Of a stretch of 64,000 nucleotides of DNA, positions 22,885 through 35,049 are shown in pieces. Source of the DNA: Telopea speciosissima (lineage: Eukaryota > Streptophyta > Magnoliopsida > Proteales > Proteaceae); NCBI RefSeq assembly GCF_018873765.1, contig NC_057920.1, forward strand, positions 8,569,307 through 8,633,306. The letters run 5' to 3'. The translations under genes and the position numbers were made by a program. Under the pieces are notes generated by a model. It was not told the DNA's origin. It saw only the letters and a list, made by a program, of their open reading frames with translations, and made no database searches. The first letter of the stretch is position 1. Each line of letters begins with the position of its first letter.

Positions 22885-25800
22885 AAACAAGTGATGCTTG
22901 GACCAATCGTGTCCTGCTTCTCAATAGAAGGTAAAAACAAGTTCATTTCAGGTTTATGAAATGAAGCCATTTCTTTTTAATACCTGACGAGAACGGAAAA
23001 CGAGTTCCATTTTTATGAAGACCACATGCATGAAAAAAATTCATCCCATGTGACAACCTAGGGCATGATTACATGCGAAGTGAAGAAAAATAAAATTTTC
23101 AGAAGTACAGAGAAATAAAGTAGAAGGTCAATAAAGGTAAAAGAAACTCTTAATTGGGGTGTTTGGTTGGAATGATGTGAGGTGATAGGAAACATGTGAG
23201 ACCCACAACATAGAGAAGATAGGAGGCTAAAGATATTTTTTCAAAGATGTTTTGGTTGAAAGCGAAGTAAAATTTAGTTACTATATTCAATATGTTATTG
23301 AGTTAGTTAGAAATACATATTCATTGAATTGATTAAAAATCTTCGGTCATTACCACAAAAAATAAAAAATCTTTGGTATTGTTATAATTTCAATTCTACT
23401 TCACTTCTAACCAAATGGATCATTAATCTAATCTTCAGTTTAAAAAGTAACATAAGGATATGTGTTTTTCAAGATTTCTGTTCACATTCACCAAAGAAAC
23501 AAGAGGCACTCAGGGATGAATTGAGTTAAAAGTTCATACCTTCCAAAATGCTTCAAAAATTCTTGGGGGATTGTAGAGAAATGCCATGGCAAGCCGCTCA
23601 GGATAGTGATTCTGTAGAATATTGGTAGTCTCTCGGGCAGTTTTTATGGGCACACTGTTGTTCAATGACCAGCCAGTGAAGTCTATTAACCAACACGTCT
23701 GTTCTTGATCATCCGGAAGATTAAGGATAGCATTCTCGATCAAGTACACTAGATGCCTCATCTGGTTGTCATGTGATTGTGTGTTCTGCCCCAAAGCAAG
23801 AAAAGGGAAAGAACAGATCATACCGAAAGGGCTAATTTCCAGAATGAAACACAATTGCATTCATGCTTCATAAACAATAATCAAATTATGCCAGAGAGAG
23901 AGAGAGAGAGAGAGCAACCTGCATTCCCGGTCTCAATATAAGAACGGTCCTCCCAACCCGATCATGAAAATTTGCCCTGTATACTTTGCCAGTCTCACCC
24001 TCAATTGCTACTTCATGCTGACAATGAATTTCAAATTCAGGACAAGTGCAAATGTGCAATATTTCATTAATTGAATTCAAATGGGAAGTACAAACAAGTT
24101 CTGATACAGAATATATCCAGCAGAATATCGAATACTACCAGGAGAGAGGGGTATCAAATACTACAAGAGGTAGGATGCTTTTCTAACAGAAGGATGCACT
24201 TGAAAGACACCTGGCAAGGAGTGGGCCCTAAATTAATGAGTCCCATTCATGAGCTCTATAAGAAAAAACAACTAGGGTAGATGAACTTGGCCATCCTTAC
24301 GGGAAATGAATCTACAGGATATGAGGATCTTAGGGAGAAAAAGGATGCTCAAAATTGATCTAGGCTCAAAGCCTATATGTCCAGGCCTAGTAGGTGTTCT
24401 TAGATTTTTTTTGTAGAAGGACACTTTAGGATCTAGATGGGAAAGATGGATAGCACCATGCATCTCATATGCTCACTTATCTGCAAGGCTTCTCCAAGCT
24501 AAGAATGTTTAGAGGCAAGGCAGACCCTGCCTGCAGACTGTGGTTGCCGAACATTCCAAGTAGGTTCATCACTAAAGCAAAACCTATCAAACTAGTCAGG
24601 GGTGGCTCTTGGCTGCATTTTCAGTTCACCGGCAACATTGTCTTGTCCTACGAAGCATAAGAATCAGAAATCTTGGAGGCCAAGTGCTTTGAGATAATAC
24701 AAATCCTAGGCTTCCTAGCAATGAGTAAATAGAAAAGTAGCATTGCAGGCATAACACAGACACACCAACAGTAGAAACTATCTCTTTGTCAAATAAGGTT
24801 GAAGGTCAGCCACCAAATAATTCGAGACTGCATCTCAGGCCTATAGTGCTAGGTCAGCTGATTTTTGGGATCTTCTGATTGAAAGCTAAGGAAACATACC
24901 TTGTGCAAGGAAAAAGGGGAGAGGGAGGAGTGACATTGCATATCGTTACAAGGTAGGATAAACCTCATCAAAGTTTAAGACTAGCTAGTTTATTACATGC
25001 CACTCTTCAAAACTCCAGTGACTATCAGAATGAATCCAAAGAATCTTGGAGGCAAGGGATAGTAGAAAGGACAAGTTTATCCAATAGAATGTAGTTTGTC
25101 TACCATATGATGAAGGAGTTCAGGCCTGGATAGAGCAACAGAAAGAAACAACTCCTTCCTATCAAAGTGGATATGGAGATTCCCAACTGAGCCCAACAGG
25201 CAGTGATACTAAGTGATGAAAGCAATAAATAGCATGACAATTGGAGAAACTATTACCCAGCCAGAAGAATCACTCTTTGGTGTTTTAGTAGAATGAATCT
25301 GGTCAATATGTGAAGCATAATTTCAAACTTTTCCAGGACTGCCAAGATTGTCATCACAATTGTTCACTGGCCAGTTGAATAGGGATGTTCTAAAATTCCA
25401 TTGGGAGACTAGCCCATTATTGTTCCTCTCCTTGTGCCCCCAAAGGTGCCTCTTTTTTCTCCAATTCTAAGGGACAGTTTGACTTTAATTTCAAAAGTTG
25501 CTCCATGCGGAATCTTGGGCCAACAGGGATAAGCAATGTTTCCAGGTATAGTTCTCTGTATTATCAATGCACTTAAGCCCCAGGTGGTAACTCTGATCAA
25601 TTGAGATTGCCAACTCTTCTGGCATCTCGTGCAAGCTACACCCTGCAGCTTCAAGAGGCTGTGGTGATTAAGTAGTTTAATCAAGGTAGAAGCAAGCAGT
25701 ATGGAAACTCTCTCATCAGATTGAACAGAACCATCTACCTTGAACATCTCATCTGAGTGCATCTGTAGCATCTGGTCTATAAACAATAGTGATTTGTCCC

Positions 25801-28079
25801 CTTTAGATCTACTCCTGATAACCACATCAAGGATCAAGGGATCAGAGCTTTCTGACTGATCCCTAACTGAAACGATATGATCAGCTAGGATTGGCTAATC
25901 ATACCGTTTCAGTTAATGGCCACATCACCATGCATGCTCATTTATTGACCAACTATGCTTTTTCCACCATGGAGGTAGATGGGGAAGAACTACATAAGTG
26001 GCCGTATCTCCACACACAACCATTACAAGGGTAGAAATACTACGACCAATGCACCTAATGATTTCCTACACAATATGTAAAAGTGCATTGCGAACAACAT
26101 GGAGACCTTAGCAAAATAGAGTGCTAACAATGCCCTAATGCTACGTAAACTATGAGTTCCAAAGAGAAGGAATGAAATTTTAGTTTAAAAATTAGAAGAA
26201 AAAAAACAGATCCATTCAAATAGAAAGCAGTATCTACCCCCAACCCCCCGGAAAAAAAAAAGCAAAAATATATAGTAAAAGCAGCAACTAGAACAACCAA
26301 AACAGCAGCAGTATAACTAGTGATCAAATGATTGCTGACTAAAGAAATAAGCTCAAAATAAAGTTCCAACTCAATTAAATGACTTCCCCAGTACAAATCT
26401 CGTCACAGAGTAACACCCTCTCCATAAATTGGTCAACACTTTCTCAATCCAGATTAAAATTCAAAAGACCAGTCTTATCAAATGGTACAAATTCACCCTG
26501 AACAAGCAAGTTTTGATCTTTCAAAAGCAGCTCCAAAGAAAAGTAAAGTAGATATATTATGTAATGGCTTAAAATTAAAAAAAATTAAAAATAAAAACTG
26601 GCCATTTTGTTCAACGCATGAACTCCCTCGAATTTATTGTAGACTTTTTGATGGGGAGGGGGATTGTTTGAAGCTTGAGATGCTCTGGCATCATTTCAAA
26701 TAAATGTAGGCACCTCGACAAAGTACTGACAAACTTCAGAGAAAAAAATTGTACAGAGTGTCCTTGTTGGCATACGCATCTGAGCTACATGCTAACAAAT
26801 AGACAGTTGCACCTAGATTTTATTGATACACATCCGTGGCTTCAAAATTTTAACTACGGTAGAGCTGTTCTTGTTTTCTGATTGTTAAATTGAGAGGCAT
26901 GATTCTCTTTCCTTTTAAAGAACAGATTTTTTTTCAGATAATTGGGGTCGGTGGTCGGCAAGGATAAAGATACTTTACTGTAAGAAATGCACTTTACAAC
27001 CCCCCCGGGCAAGCTACTTGCAACATATCCAATAAGAGTTCTTCCAATTCTACCTATAAATGCATTTATACGATGCTTGTAAAGCCTTCGCACCACATGA
27101 AACCATTGAAAATTGTAGAAGAAAATGAATCAAATCAATTACTAAGCTGTTGTAAAAACAAGACATTTCATGTTCATCTGTATGAAGTAAGGTTCTTAAA
27201 AAGGGCTGGGCCTCGGACTGCTTGGACCAAGTAGTCTGACATGATCCAACTTTTGTGAAACAATGCTAAAGAGTCATGTTATAGACTAGGAAGAGAAATT
27301 AAACAATTAAGAACATAGAAAAGGAAAGAAAACTATAGGATCAAAACAATTAGTTAAGCTTTGAATATTTCCAAAAAATATCAGGGCAAGGGCCAATCTT
27401 CTTTACCCAACGGATCTCCTCAGGCTTAAAGGATGACCTCCACTTGAGAGTTTCTTCCAACATTTTCTTTGACTTGTCAACATTCCAATTCCGAGCCTCC
27501 AAATATCTCTTTAGGCATGCATCAGTACAGAACTGTAAACAACGTCCTGATAGTGGCCCGATAGCAGTCCTTAGTTCATTGACCTGTCAGCAGAATCAGG
27601 ATAAGGTGGCATTTATTTACAGGAGTCTTGATAGTTTATCTTAAGAAAAATGTGATACAGTTTTGTTTACATAAGAAATAAAATAAGGCTTTGAAAAGTG
27701 CAACTGAGTACACGTGGCTTCAGCCACCATGCGCCAAAAACTACAGAGGTGGGATATATGCAGTGTTCCATTATCATGTGGAGGATAGTTCGGCTATTCC
27801 CTAAGGCCTGCAAGCCAATTGATGGACAGTCTCATATTCATTTATAATGAATGAGCATCATAAAAAAATGCCCGGACCAATGATGTATTAACCTCTTTAA
27901 GTTTTTATCAACAAAAAGACAATTTAACCTTCTTCAATCATACCACAGAGTCATATAATAGCCAAACAATTAAAGAGTTCTGTGATCTTATCTTTTCTAT
28001 CTGAATTTCTGATTACCTTCACATCCTGCTGCACAGAATCATTCTCCTCAGAATTATGAGAAGACATCCACCGAAACAT
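22159..28079 (-). CDS. SEC14-like (CRAL-TRIO) phosphatidylinositol-transfer protein
   Basis: Five coding exons on the minus strand, all in phase 0: 28017-28079, 27407-27583, 23919-24017, 23540-23785 and 22159-22461 (stop TGA 22159-22161). They give 21+59+33+82+100 = 295 aa. The start exon reads MFRWMSSHNSEENDSVQQDV. The CRAL-TRIO N domain follows (NELRTAIGPLSGRCLQFC, CLKRYLEARNWNVDKSKKML, KWRSSFKPEEIRW). The lipid-binding domain follows in turn (IEGETGKVYRANFHDRVGRT, QTCWLIDFTGWSLNN, NHYPERLAMAFLYNPPRIFE, FVYPNNNESMELMKSYFD, LPTELGGKVDLQYDHEDFSR). The tail is proline-rich and ends APPAS. Length and domain order fit small plant SEC14 proteins, which exchange phospholipids between membranes. 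The reading frame is uninterrupted throughout. The 3.4-kb third-position intron (24018-27406) is unusually long. Confidence 0.93.
22822..22880. repeat. (GT)n(GA)n microsatellite
   Basis: A GT run interrupted once, then a GA run, in the last intron of the SEC14-like gene. A shorter GA run is at 23892-23914 in the preceding intron. Confidence 0.9.
25860..25916. repeat. Short hairpin in SEC14-like intron
   Basis: Arms of about 22 bp (AACTGAAACGATATGATCAG and, inverted, AACTGAAACGGTATGATTAG) around an 8-base loop. This is a small palindrome without coding content. It could be a decayed MITE core or a structured intronic RNA. Confidence 0.55.
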
Positions 28080-29685
28080 GGTGACTACTTTCTCAATCTG
28101 CAATATTATCTGACCTGTGACAGTGGATCTTGTATAAGACCATTAAATATTCATGATCATGAGAGAATTACAAGCAATTTGTAAGAAAGAAACTGAGACA
28201 CAATAGACAAACAAATACAGGCCTAAAAACACCTATTAATCCAAGTTGACAAGCTGAAGAATTTTCTACAGCCTGTATGCATTTATAAGTTTCAAGTTTC
28301 TTTTGTCAAATTAGAAAAAACCTAAATCCCTGCTCTGAAAGATCAGAAGAAAACTATCTGGTATGGTTTAAAGTACAAAGTTCTCTTGATGTGTCTTATC
28401 TCCTAACTAAACAAATACATTTCACACAGATTATATTTGTTATCACAAAAAAGTCCACCAGCAGGTTGCACTGAATGTGATTTGTGTTGAATCTGGAATT
28501 GTCTTCAGTAGCAAGTGCCCTCACCTCAAGAAACTAACTATGTCTACCTACTCAGCGAAGCTATCCCATTGCAAAAGTAATTGATAATGCTATAAGAACT
28601 GCGCGCAGAGATAAAGAGCTAATACCTGCCAAGTCTAGCCTTAGGCATACGCAATTTTTCATTTAAACTCCCTTATTGGCCCATGTAACAGGGAGTGGTC
28701 AAATAGATACATGGTGAAGTCAGTTGGAAATGTGAGATACTTATTTCCCCCAATACAACGGATGAAAAGCAAAGTTCATCAAAAGTGAATCAGAGAGAAG
28801 ATTTCTTAACACACCAAGTCAAATATTCACTACAAAGGACCCCTCCACCTACAACAGGGCATGTTCAGTTTCTTTCAATTTATACCTGGCTGCCCCTTTC
28901 TGACCAAAACTTAGACATTTTATTTTAGGGCAAGAGATCTCTACTTGGTCACATGGTCTCTACACAAGCGTCTGGGCCAATGGGTGAGCATGCCTGAGTA
29001 TCTACCAAGGGGGCAGAGGCGTCATCTCACGGTGCCCTGTGAGAGGGCGTAGGAAACACCACCAAGTAGCCCTTTATTTTATTTTGCATTTGCCACCAAC
29101 AAACAAGGTGTATTTAAATCAATTTAGCACAATGGCATCAAAACCACATGGCCTAACCCAGTACTAAGGGAAACATTGGATTCTTGTGAACAAAGCTATC
29201 ATTATTCCCATCCATTCATATCATTAAACAATTTGCAATTCATGATACCGCAACACACAGACTCCTAACTCTTATTTCACTGCTATAGAGTTACAGGAAA
29301 GCTCGCCGAGAACCTCTCAGCGGGAAATCAATAGAGAGTCCATTAGAGAAGAACAAGTAAACTAAGAGTCAATTGGACCAGAACAGGTAATCAAATAGAG
29401 TCAAACATGAGGTGGAAAAGAAGAATAAAAAAAATAAAAATAAAAAGCCAAATAAACAAATTAGGAAAACAAGATCGGAGAAGATCCGCATGAACGTTAA
29501 ATCAACACTAGCTTGCAGATTAAGATCTGCAAATAAATAATAGATGAAGAGGAATGTAATGATAATTAAACTTTGAACTATAAAAGGATCTACAAAATTT
29601 CCACCGCAATTCACAGGAATTACAGAAAAAAAAAATAGTTAAGAGTTGAAAACTAGTTTCATTTTTCCCTACACACACAAACATA

Positions 29686-29716
<31 letters not shown>

Positions 29717-29950
29717 CCTCTGGAATTACCTGGGGAGCAGAAGAGAGTGTTAGAAAGATGGCGAGCCCTCAGGTCTTCTCCAATCGTTTAGGGCAGAAAT
29801 GAAAGTCTTCTTCTTCTACAATGAAGACTTTGCTGACTTCACCGTTTTGTTCTATCCAGTTCCCATTTCTCCCACTCACAAGACTTCCATTTAGAATCTC
29901 TCTGATGAACCCACAACGACAGCGAGCGAGAACGAGAGAGCCATGCGGTC
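28080..29950 (-). other. 5' UTR exons and promoter of the SEC14-like gene
   Basis: Upstream of the start codon (inverted) there is an acceptor-like CTGTCACAG near 28114 and a donor-like CCCCAG/GTAATTCC near 29731, preceded by a leader-like CT-rich and GA-rich tract to about 29940. I infer at least one 5'-UTR intron of about 1.6 kb and a transcription start around 29.8-29.95 kb. A (GA)n run at 29689-29716 lies just inside that intron. A family-1 fold-back repeat is also inside it. Confidence 0.45.
28926..29085. repeat. Fold-back repeat, family 1, copy d
   Basis: Left arm GGGCAAGAGATCTCTACTTG and GTCACATGGTCTC match the left arm of the copies at 35.7 kb and 63.96 kb. The right arm, inverted, reads GGGCTACTTGGTGGTGTTTC. 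Diverged and weaker than the other copies. Located in the inferred 5'-UTR intron of the SEC14-like gene. Confidence 0.5.
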
Positions 29951-31015
29951 CCCGTGTCTGTGCTTGGAAGTTGGAACTTGCTTTTTTATTGGGACTTTTT
30001 TTTTGTTTTTTCTTTTTGGAATCAATTTTTCGTTGACAGATAGCGAATTACTCACGGTTGGCAAAATCATCCAAGAAGCCAATGGGATAGCACGCACAGG
30101 TTGTTGGACGAAATTTTGCTGCTACCACAGTCATTCCTGCTACCTACTGGCGACCAAGGAAATGGGATCTTAAAAGGTATTTTTCAAAATACAAAATACC
30201 TAAGAGGGTATTAATGAACCCAAAGGGGAAGTGAATTATTCGATTTCTTTGGCTGTCCGTATTCTCTCGCTTGCATAAGGGTGGATTCCAAAGGGCTATT
30301 AACAAACGCTAGGGTCCGAATGCTTTGGTTATATGGGAATTTAGGTAAATTGTCTGTATAGGGAGTGGTTGTATACTTGTAATCCTTTTTTTTCCCCGAT
30401 AATTCTTCTCTATTGATAGTGAAACAGAACTTATCTAATCGTGGATTTGGCCAATCGTGCCAAACAATGTAAATCTTTGTGTGCGATTGTATGATTGTTG
30501 TTTGTGAGTCATTCGTTTTCTACATCATATTAGGTTCCCCACTTTCTCATGTGAGAGAGCACATGGGGACAATGCTGGGACACCATTCTTTTTCTCATAA
30601 TTTATTAAAAAAAAACAAGGTAAAATTATACGATACAAGCTAATCTATCGATCCAAATCAACTGAGACCAATACAAATATCGATATGTAAAACCATGCTT
30701 AGATCGATTTTTTTATTTAATGAGAAAATAATAAATAAGAAAACAATGTGATGGTTTTTGCTCTCATGTATTATGGACTAGGGCATTAGTCTGTATCGAG
30801 CTAGTACTAGACAAAACTTAAAAATAAAAATAAAAAGAGTGGGTGGTAGCAGCGTTATGGGTATTTTTGTTAAACGCAACACTAGACTTAATCTGAGTTG
30901 TTTATTTTTTTTATCTTTTAATTGTAACTATTGAATAAAAAGAGCCATCAACCTGTTCACCGTGACAGCAGGTTTCTTCTTTTTCCTATTCTTCTTCGTT
31001 GCATCTTCTTCGTTG
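29951..31015. other. Intergenic, no gene seen
   Basis: AT-rich sequence upstream of the SEC14-like gene. Near 30630-30740 there is a degenerate block rich in CGATA and CGATCC words of the kind repeated near 36430, 51230 and 63240, probably a decayed dispersed repeat. Nothing else could be supported. Confidence 0.4.
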
Positions 31016-31079
31016 CAGGGAGTGCTTCAGGTTTCTCCAGCTTCTTCTTCTTCTCCGTTCACAGGTTTTTCTTGAATCT

Positions 31080-32200
31080 CTAGGATCTGGAACAACTGCC
31101 TTCTTGGTTCTCCTCTCTACAGCCATTACATAGGGAAGACGGAGGTAGGAGTAGACAATACACAGTGGCTTCTTCTTCTTCAGCTTTCTTAAAAAAATAA
31201 AAAAGAAGGATTTGACAAAAAAAAATCAAAACAGAGAGAATCAATTTACAGAAGAGTGCTTCAAGGAGATGGGTTTTGGGTTGCAAGGGGTGGTTCTTTA
31301 TTTATTTATTTATTTTTTGTAAATTGATTCTCTCTGGGTTTGTAAAGAATAGGTTTACAGGGGAAGAGAGAGATTTACAGGGGATTGCTTCAAGGAGATG
31401 GGTTTTGGGTTGCAGGTGGTGGTTCCTTGGTTGTCTCTAAGGATGGAAAAAATTAGGACTTGAAATATCCCTAAGATCAACCATCTGGTAGGGACTCCAC
31501 CACTGCCGCCCTTCGGGTGTCTGGTCGTGGGCATTAGACCCATTTGAAAGCTCCGGGTCTTCGCAATGCAGCTGATGCTGCTTCTGTTTCTTTTTTTTTT
31601 TTTCTGAATATCAGTCACTTACTATGCTTCTTCTCTGTTCTAATCTCCTCCTTCATTCCTTTTTTTATTTTTTTTTTCTGAATATCAGTCACTTACTATG
31701 CTTCTTCTCTGTTCTAATCTCCTCCTTCCTTCCTTTTTTTAATGTTTTAAGGCGAAGGAAAAGAAAAGCGTTGGAAAGTGGTCAGAAATACGAAAAGAGG
31801 GAATAAGTGTAGCAGCACGAATTTGCCATTTGCTAAAAAGAAAACTAGCAAAATCCGAAGCAGAGACGATAGTAGAGAGAGAGAGCCTGGACTACATATT
31901 TCCTTCAAATAATATTATCGATTGGATCTAACGTCTTCTCTGTTTGATGTTCTTAGATTTTAGGAGTTAAGCTTCTTGCAATGGCGGTCATTACTCGTGA
32001 ATTTGGGTTCAGTGTTCCCTTTTTCTTTTTTATCCTGTAAATTGATTCTCTCTGATTTTGTAGAGAATAGGGGAAGAGAGAGATTTACAGGAGAGTGCTT
32101 CAAGGAGATGGGTTTTGGGTTCCAGGGGGTCGTTCCTTTTTTTTAAAATTGATTCTCTCTGGATTTGCAGAGATAGGTTTACAGGGGAAGAGAGACTTGA
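31080..32200. repeat. Cluster of degenerate direct repeats, including a 74-bp tandem duplication
   Basis: The phrase GCTTCAAGGAGATGGGTTTT followed by GGGTT occurs at about 31257, 31387 and 32097. TTGATTCTCTCTG recurs with it, separated by GGTTTACAGGGGAAGAGAGA blocks. A separate near-perfect 74-bp tandem duplication starts at 31604 and 31678 (CTGAATATCAGTCACTTACT). The flanking bases near 30878 (GTTAAACGCAAC) and 32290 (inverted match) suggest the cluster may lie inside an old TIR element, but the arms are too weak to delimit. Confidence 0.6.
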
Positions 32201-32756
32201 AGAAGACGATGTGGGAGAGCCGGTTGCAGGTTGAAAACTCAACAGTTAAGATCGACTGATTAAATCTCAATGATTGGGATTTAACCGTTGCGTTTAACGC
32301 TTATCCAACTTTATCGGTCGCACTGTGACTTTTTTCCCACAAAAAAAAAAACCATTTTCTAGGTGCTACTTCCGATATGTGTCGGTATTGTATTGGTATC
32401 AACAATTGCATATTGATAGGTATAGGAACATTGACTCTTTGATGGTTTGATTATCCCCTCCAGATCTCTGTCTGGCCCAATTCCTCAGCCCCCCTAACAA
32501 GGGGGCGCAATGACCACCCTACCCCTGCCTAAACACTTTGCTCAAATGGGGGCCACCCCCCAATTTTATTAGAGGGACTAGGGAACTGAGCCGGGTATAG
32601 GGAAATGGAAGAGATAATTTTCTTGGCTTGACGTGGATCACTTTCGTATTCCATACCTATTACAATAACGTTTAGATTTTTTGCGTTCTAAGGGACGAGA
32701 CACCCCCTCCCCCTATTTTGCAATTCAAAAGTCGTGTTGATTTTATTCATGAAAAC

Positions 32757-32930
32757 CCCGTTTGTTTTGGCATAAAATTTTACTTTGAAATATTTTATAT
32801 GTAAAATTTTAGATGTTGCATAAAATTTTACTTTGAAATATTTCATATGTAAAATTTTAGATGTTAAAAAGTTTTCCAATGTTTGTAAATTTTACATGAA
32901 AATTTTTACACCAAAACAAATGGAGATGAA
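32757..32930. repeat. Fold-back repeat with internal 48-bp duplication
   Basis: Outer arms TTTGTTTTGGCATAAAATTT and, inverted, TTTGTTTTGGTGTAAAAATT bracket two tandem copies of a 48-bp AT-rich unit (from 32770 and 32818). A diverged relative without duplication is near 46290-46410. Looks like a small MITE. Confidence 0.6.
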
Positions 32931-33002
32931 AGAAAATAAAACGACTGATAATTTGATAAAACACCCTCTCGATTGTTTGCATATCAAATTTTATTGTACG
33001 AT

Positions 33003-33190
33003 TCAATAATAAGGGGATGCCTTCTCTGTTCGGGAGCATGATCCTGCACCAGCACAATACCAATGAAAGTGCACAAGCAAGTATTAACTGGGGCGGAATT
33101 TTCGTCTTTCATGGAGGGTGTGCAGTCATTTCGCCCCATACTGTGTCTAGGTGAAGGAGCCCTGCTCCTGGACAAAAACCTTTTTCCCAA
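33003..33190. repeat. Fold-back repeat, family 1, copy e
   Basis: Left arm TTCGGGAGCATGATCCTGCA pairs with the right arm, which reads inverted GTCCAGGAGCAGGGCTCC and TTCACCTAGACACAG. The middle holds GGGGCGGAATTTTCGTC and AGTCATTTCGCCCC, the family core in inverted order. Adjacent to the 32.76-kb fold-back. Non-coding. Confidence 0.6.
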
Positions 33191-33368
33191 AATTTAAACA
33201 CCAAATAAATTGAACATAGCAATTTATATTCTGCTTGTGTAGCTTGCCTCGATTGAATAGGCGTTCAGCCACCCCCTTCTTATATATTAATTTGGGAAAC
33301 AAATCTACTACGAAAAATATGAAGCAATGGGTATATATCCGGCCAAACCAAACCCTAGGTGCAATCAG

Positions 33369-33550
33369 ATCATTATCGTCTCCGGTTTCTTATCCGGTAC
33401 AGTTGTTCGATTCCTCTCATAGGGGGCCGGAAATGAAGACCTAACCCCCTATCCAAACACACTGCCCGAGTGAGGTTAAGTCATCATTTCCGCCTTCCTA
33501 TGAGAGGAATTGGACAACCATACCAGGTAGGGAACCGAACAGGAAAAAAA
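33369..33550. repeat. Fold-back repeat, family 2, copy a
   Basis: Arms of about 55 bp. The left arm reads TATCCGGTACAGTTGTTCGA and TTCCTCTCATAGG; the right arm is its inverted match. The centre carries CCAAACACACTGCCCGAGTG between two GTTAA-type words. The left flank begins ATCATTATCGTCTC, which also occurs inverted at the end of the copy near 38.0-38.2 kb. Non-coding. Confidence 0.6.
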
Positions 33551-33783
33551 TTCAGGTGTAATCTATCAATCCATATGTAGAGGAAGGGCAAATAAGGCGT
33601 ATTCTTTCTACCCAAAAAAAAATAAGGCTTTTTCTTAGTAATTGGGCTGTTGAATAAAAAAAATGGGAAAAAGATCCCTGCCAGGCATAAGATCGTGCTT
33701 AATTAGCGCTCCAACCCCCTTGAAATCAAAGATCTCATCAACATTGAGATCCTCAAACCCTTCTTTATTTCACCCGGAGTCAG

Positions 33784-33847
33784 GATCCTCTCCAATGACA
33801 TTTAACCACACACCATGAATGGTGGTTAAATATCATTGGAGAGGATC
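33784..33847. repeat. Near-perfect 26-bp hairpin
   Basis: Left arm 33784-33809 and right arm 33822-33847 are reverse complements at 25 of 26 positions (a G:U pair in RNA at the mismatch), with a 12-base loop. The arms contain CTCTCCAATGACATTTAACC. It lies just 5' of the decayed aspartic-protease gene. A MITE core or a small-RNA hairpin are both possible. Confidence 0.75.
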
Positions 33848-34235
33848 TGAATTCATGTCACCTGTATCGATCAAGGCACTCCAACTGTGCCATTAAAGTA
33901 CGTTGTGGATCTTGGAGGAACCCACATATGGGTAGGCAGCGACACCACCTACGTCGATCTCCTCCACCTACAACCCACTTCACTGCCGATCACCACCATG
34001 TGTCATGGCCAAAGGCCCTGGTTGCTCCCTCTGTTATTCTTCAGCTCCTCGCCCTGGCTGCCACAACCAAACTTGCACCTAACATTGCAATTCAGCTCTC
34101 CTCCAGCCGTGGTAGGAGCTTGCTCAGCAAAACAAGGGGTGATTGGGTCATTTCACAAGGATCCAAAATCGGTAAAATCCTCATAAAGGAATCGTCGATG
34201 TCGATAGATGAAAATGGGTTTGGAGGGATTACGTC

Positions 34236-34755
34236 TAGGGCTGCAAGTTTGGCCCTGTCAGCCCGAACCCGCCCTGAGCCCGAACAGGGCCTGGGCTAAG
34301 ATTTCTGGCCCTGAGGGTGGGTTAGGGCCAGAAATTCCTGGCCCTGAGTCAGGGTCGGGTTGGGTCAGGGTTGAGACCTCAGGTCAGCCCGCCCCTGATT
34401 TTGACCCTGAAGAAATTTCTTTATTTATCAAAAAATAGAAGCTATCATTCATATGTCAAGTGCTTAGTGCACTTGGTAGTTTATGCTGTGTAAATTTCAA
34501 TTGCTATCAAAATGTCTTGGGTTCAAGCCTCCTCTCTCACATCTTTCATAGTCTTATGCTTTTAATTTAAATATTGCAGGGTCAAGGCCAATCAAGGCGG
34601 GCTTGGGCTGGGCTTGGGCTGTCAGTGTCAAGGTTAGGGTCAAGATATTTAGGTCCTGAATCAGGGTCAGGGCGGGCCTGGGCCCAGCTAAGGGGACTCA
34701 GGATTGGGCTAGGATTTTAAAAAGCCCAGCCCAACCCGACCCTGTTGCAGCCCTA
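34236..34755. mobile_element. hAT-type non-autonomous element with perfect 8-bp TSD
   Basis: 520 bp. The ends are TAGGGCTGCAA and its inverse TTGCAGCCCTA. An 8-bp target-site duplication, ATTACGTC, lies at 34228-34235 and 34756-34763. TIR sequence and duplication length are those of hAT elements. The interior is dominated by short GGCCCTGA, CAGGGTC and GGGCTGGG words in both orientations. It inserted into the aspartic-protease pseudogene, whose sequence flanks it. No transposase. Confidence 0.9.
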
Positions 34756-35049
34756 ATTACGTCCACTGAGTGCACCCAGTGGCACTTTTCGGTAAGGGTG
34801 TCAAAATCAAACCGAAATTGAATCAAATCGTTTAAACTGAAACCGTGATATTTAGGTCCTGAATCAGGGTCAGGGCGGGCCTGGGCCTAGCTAAGGGGAC
34901 TCAGGGTTGGGCTAGGATTTTAAAAAGCCCAGCCCAACCCGACCCTGTTGCAGCCCTAATTACGTCCACTGAGTGCACCCAGTGGCACTTTTCGGTAAGG
35001 GTGTCAAAATCAAACCGAAATTGAATCAAATCGTTTAAACTGAAACCGT
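34644..35049. repeat. 203-bp tandem duplication (two copies)
   Basis: Copies 34644-34846 and 34847-35049 differ at only two positions by eye. The unit runs from inside the right end of the hAT element, through the short host segment, into the left end of the next hAT element. As a result both transposon termini are duplicated. The near identity makes it the youngest event at this locus. Confidence 0.93.

Noticed and set aside
25409-25837. 142-codon minus-strand frame inside a SEC14-like intron
   Set aside because: Matches no known family, has no splice or promoter context, and lies fully within an intron on the same strand.
30837-32340. Possible TIR element bounded by GTTAAACGCAAC words
   Set aside because: Inverted similarity is limited to about 12 bp with no target-site duplication, so it is noted only within the repeat cluster.
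34644-35049. Near-identical direct repeats first taken for paired LTRs of a short retroelement
   Set aside because: The copies are directly adjacent with no internal region, and the unit starts and ends inside hAT termini, so it is a simple tandem duplication.
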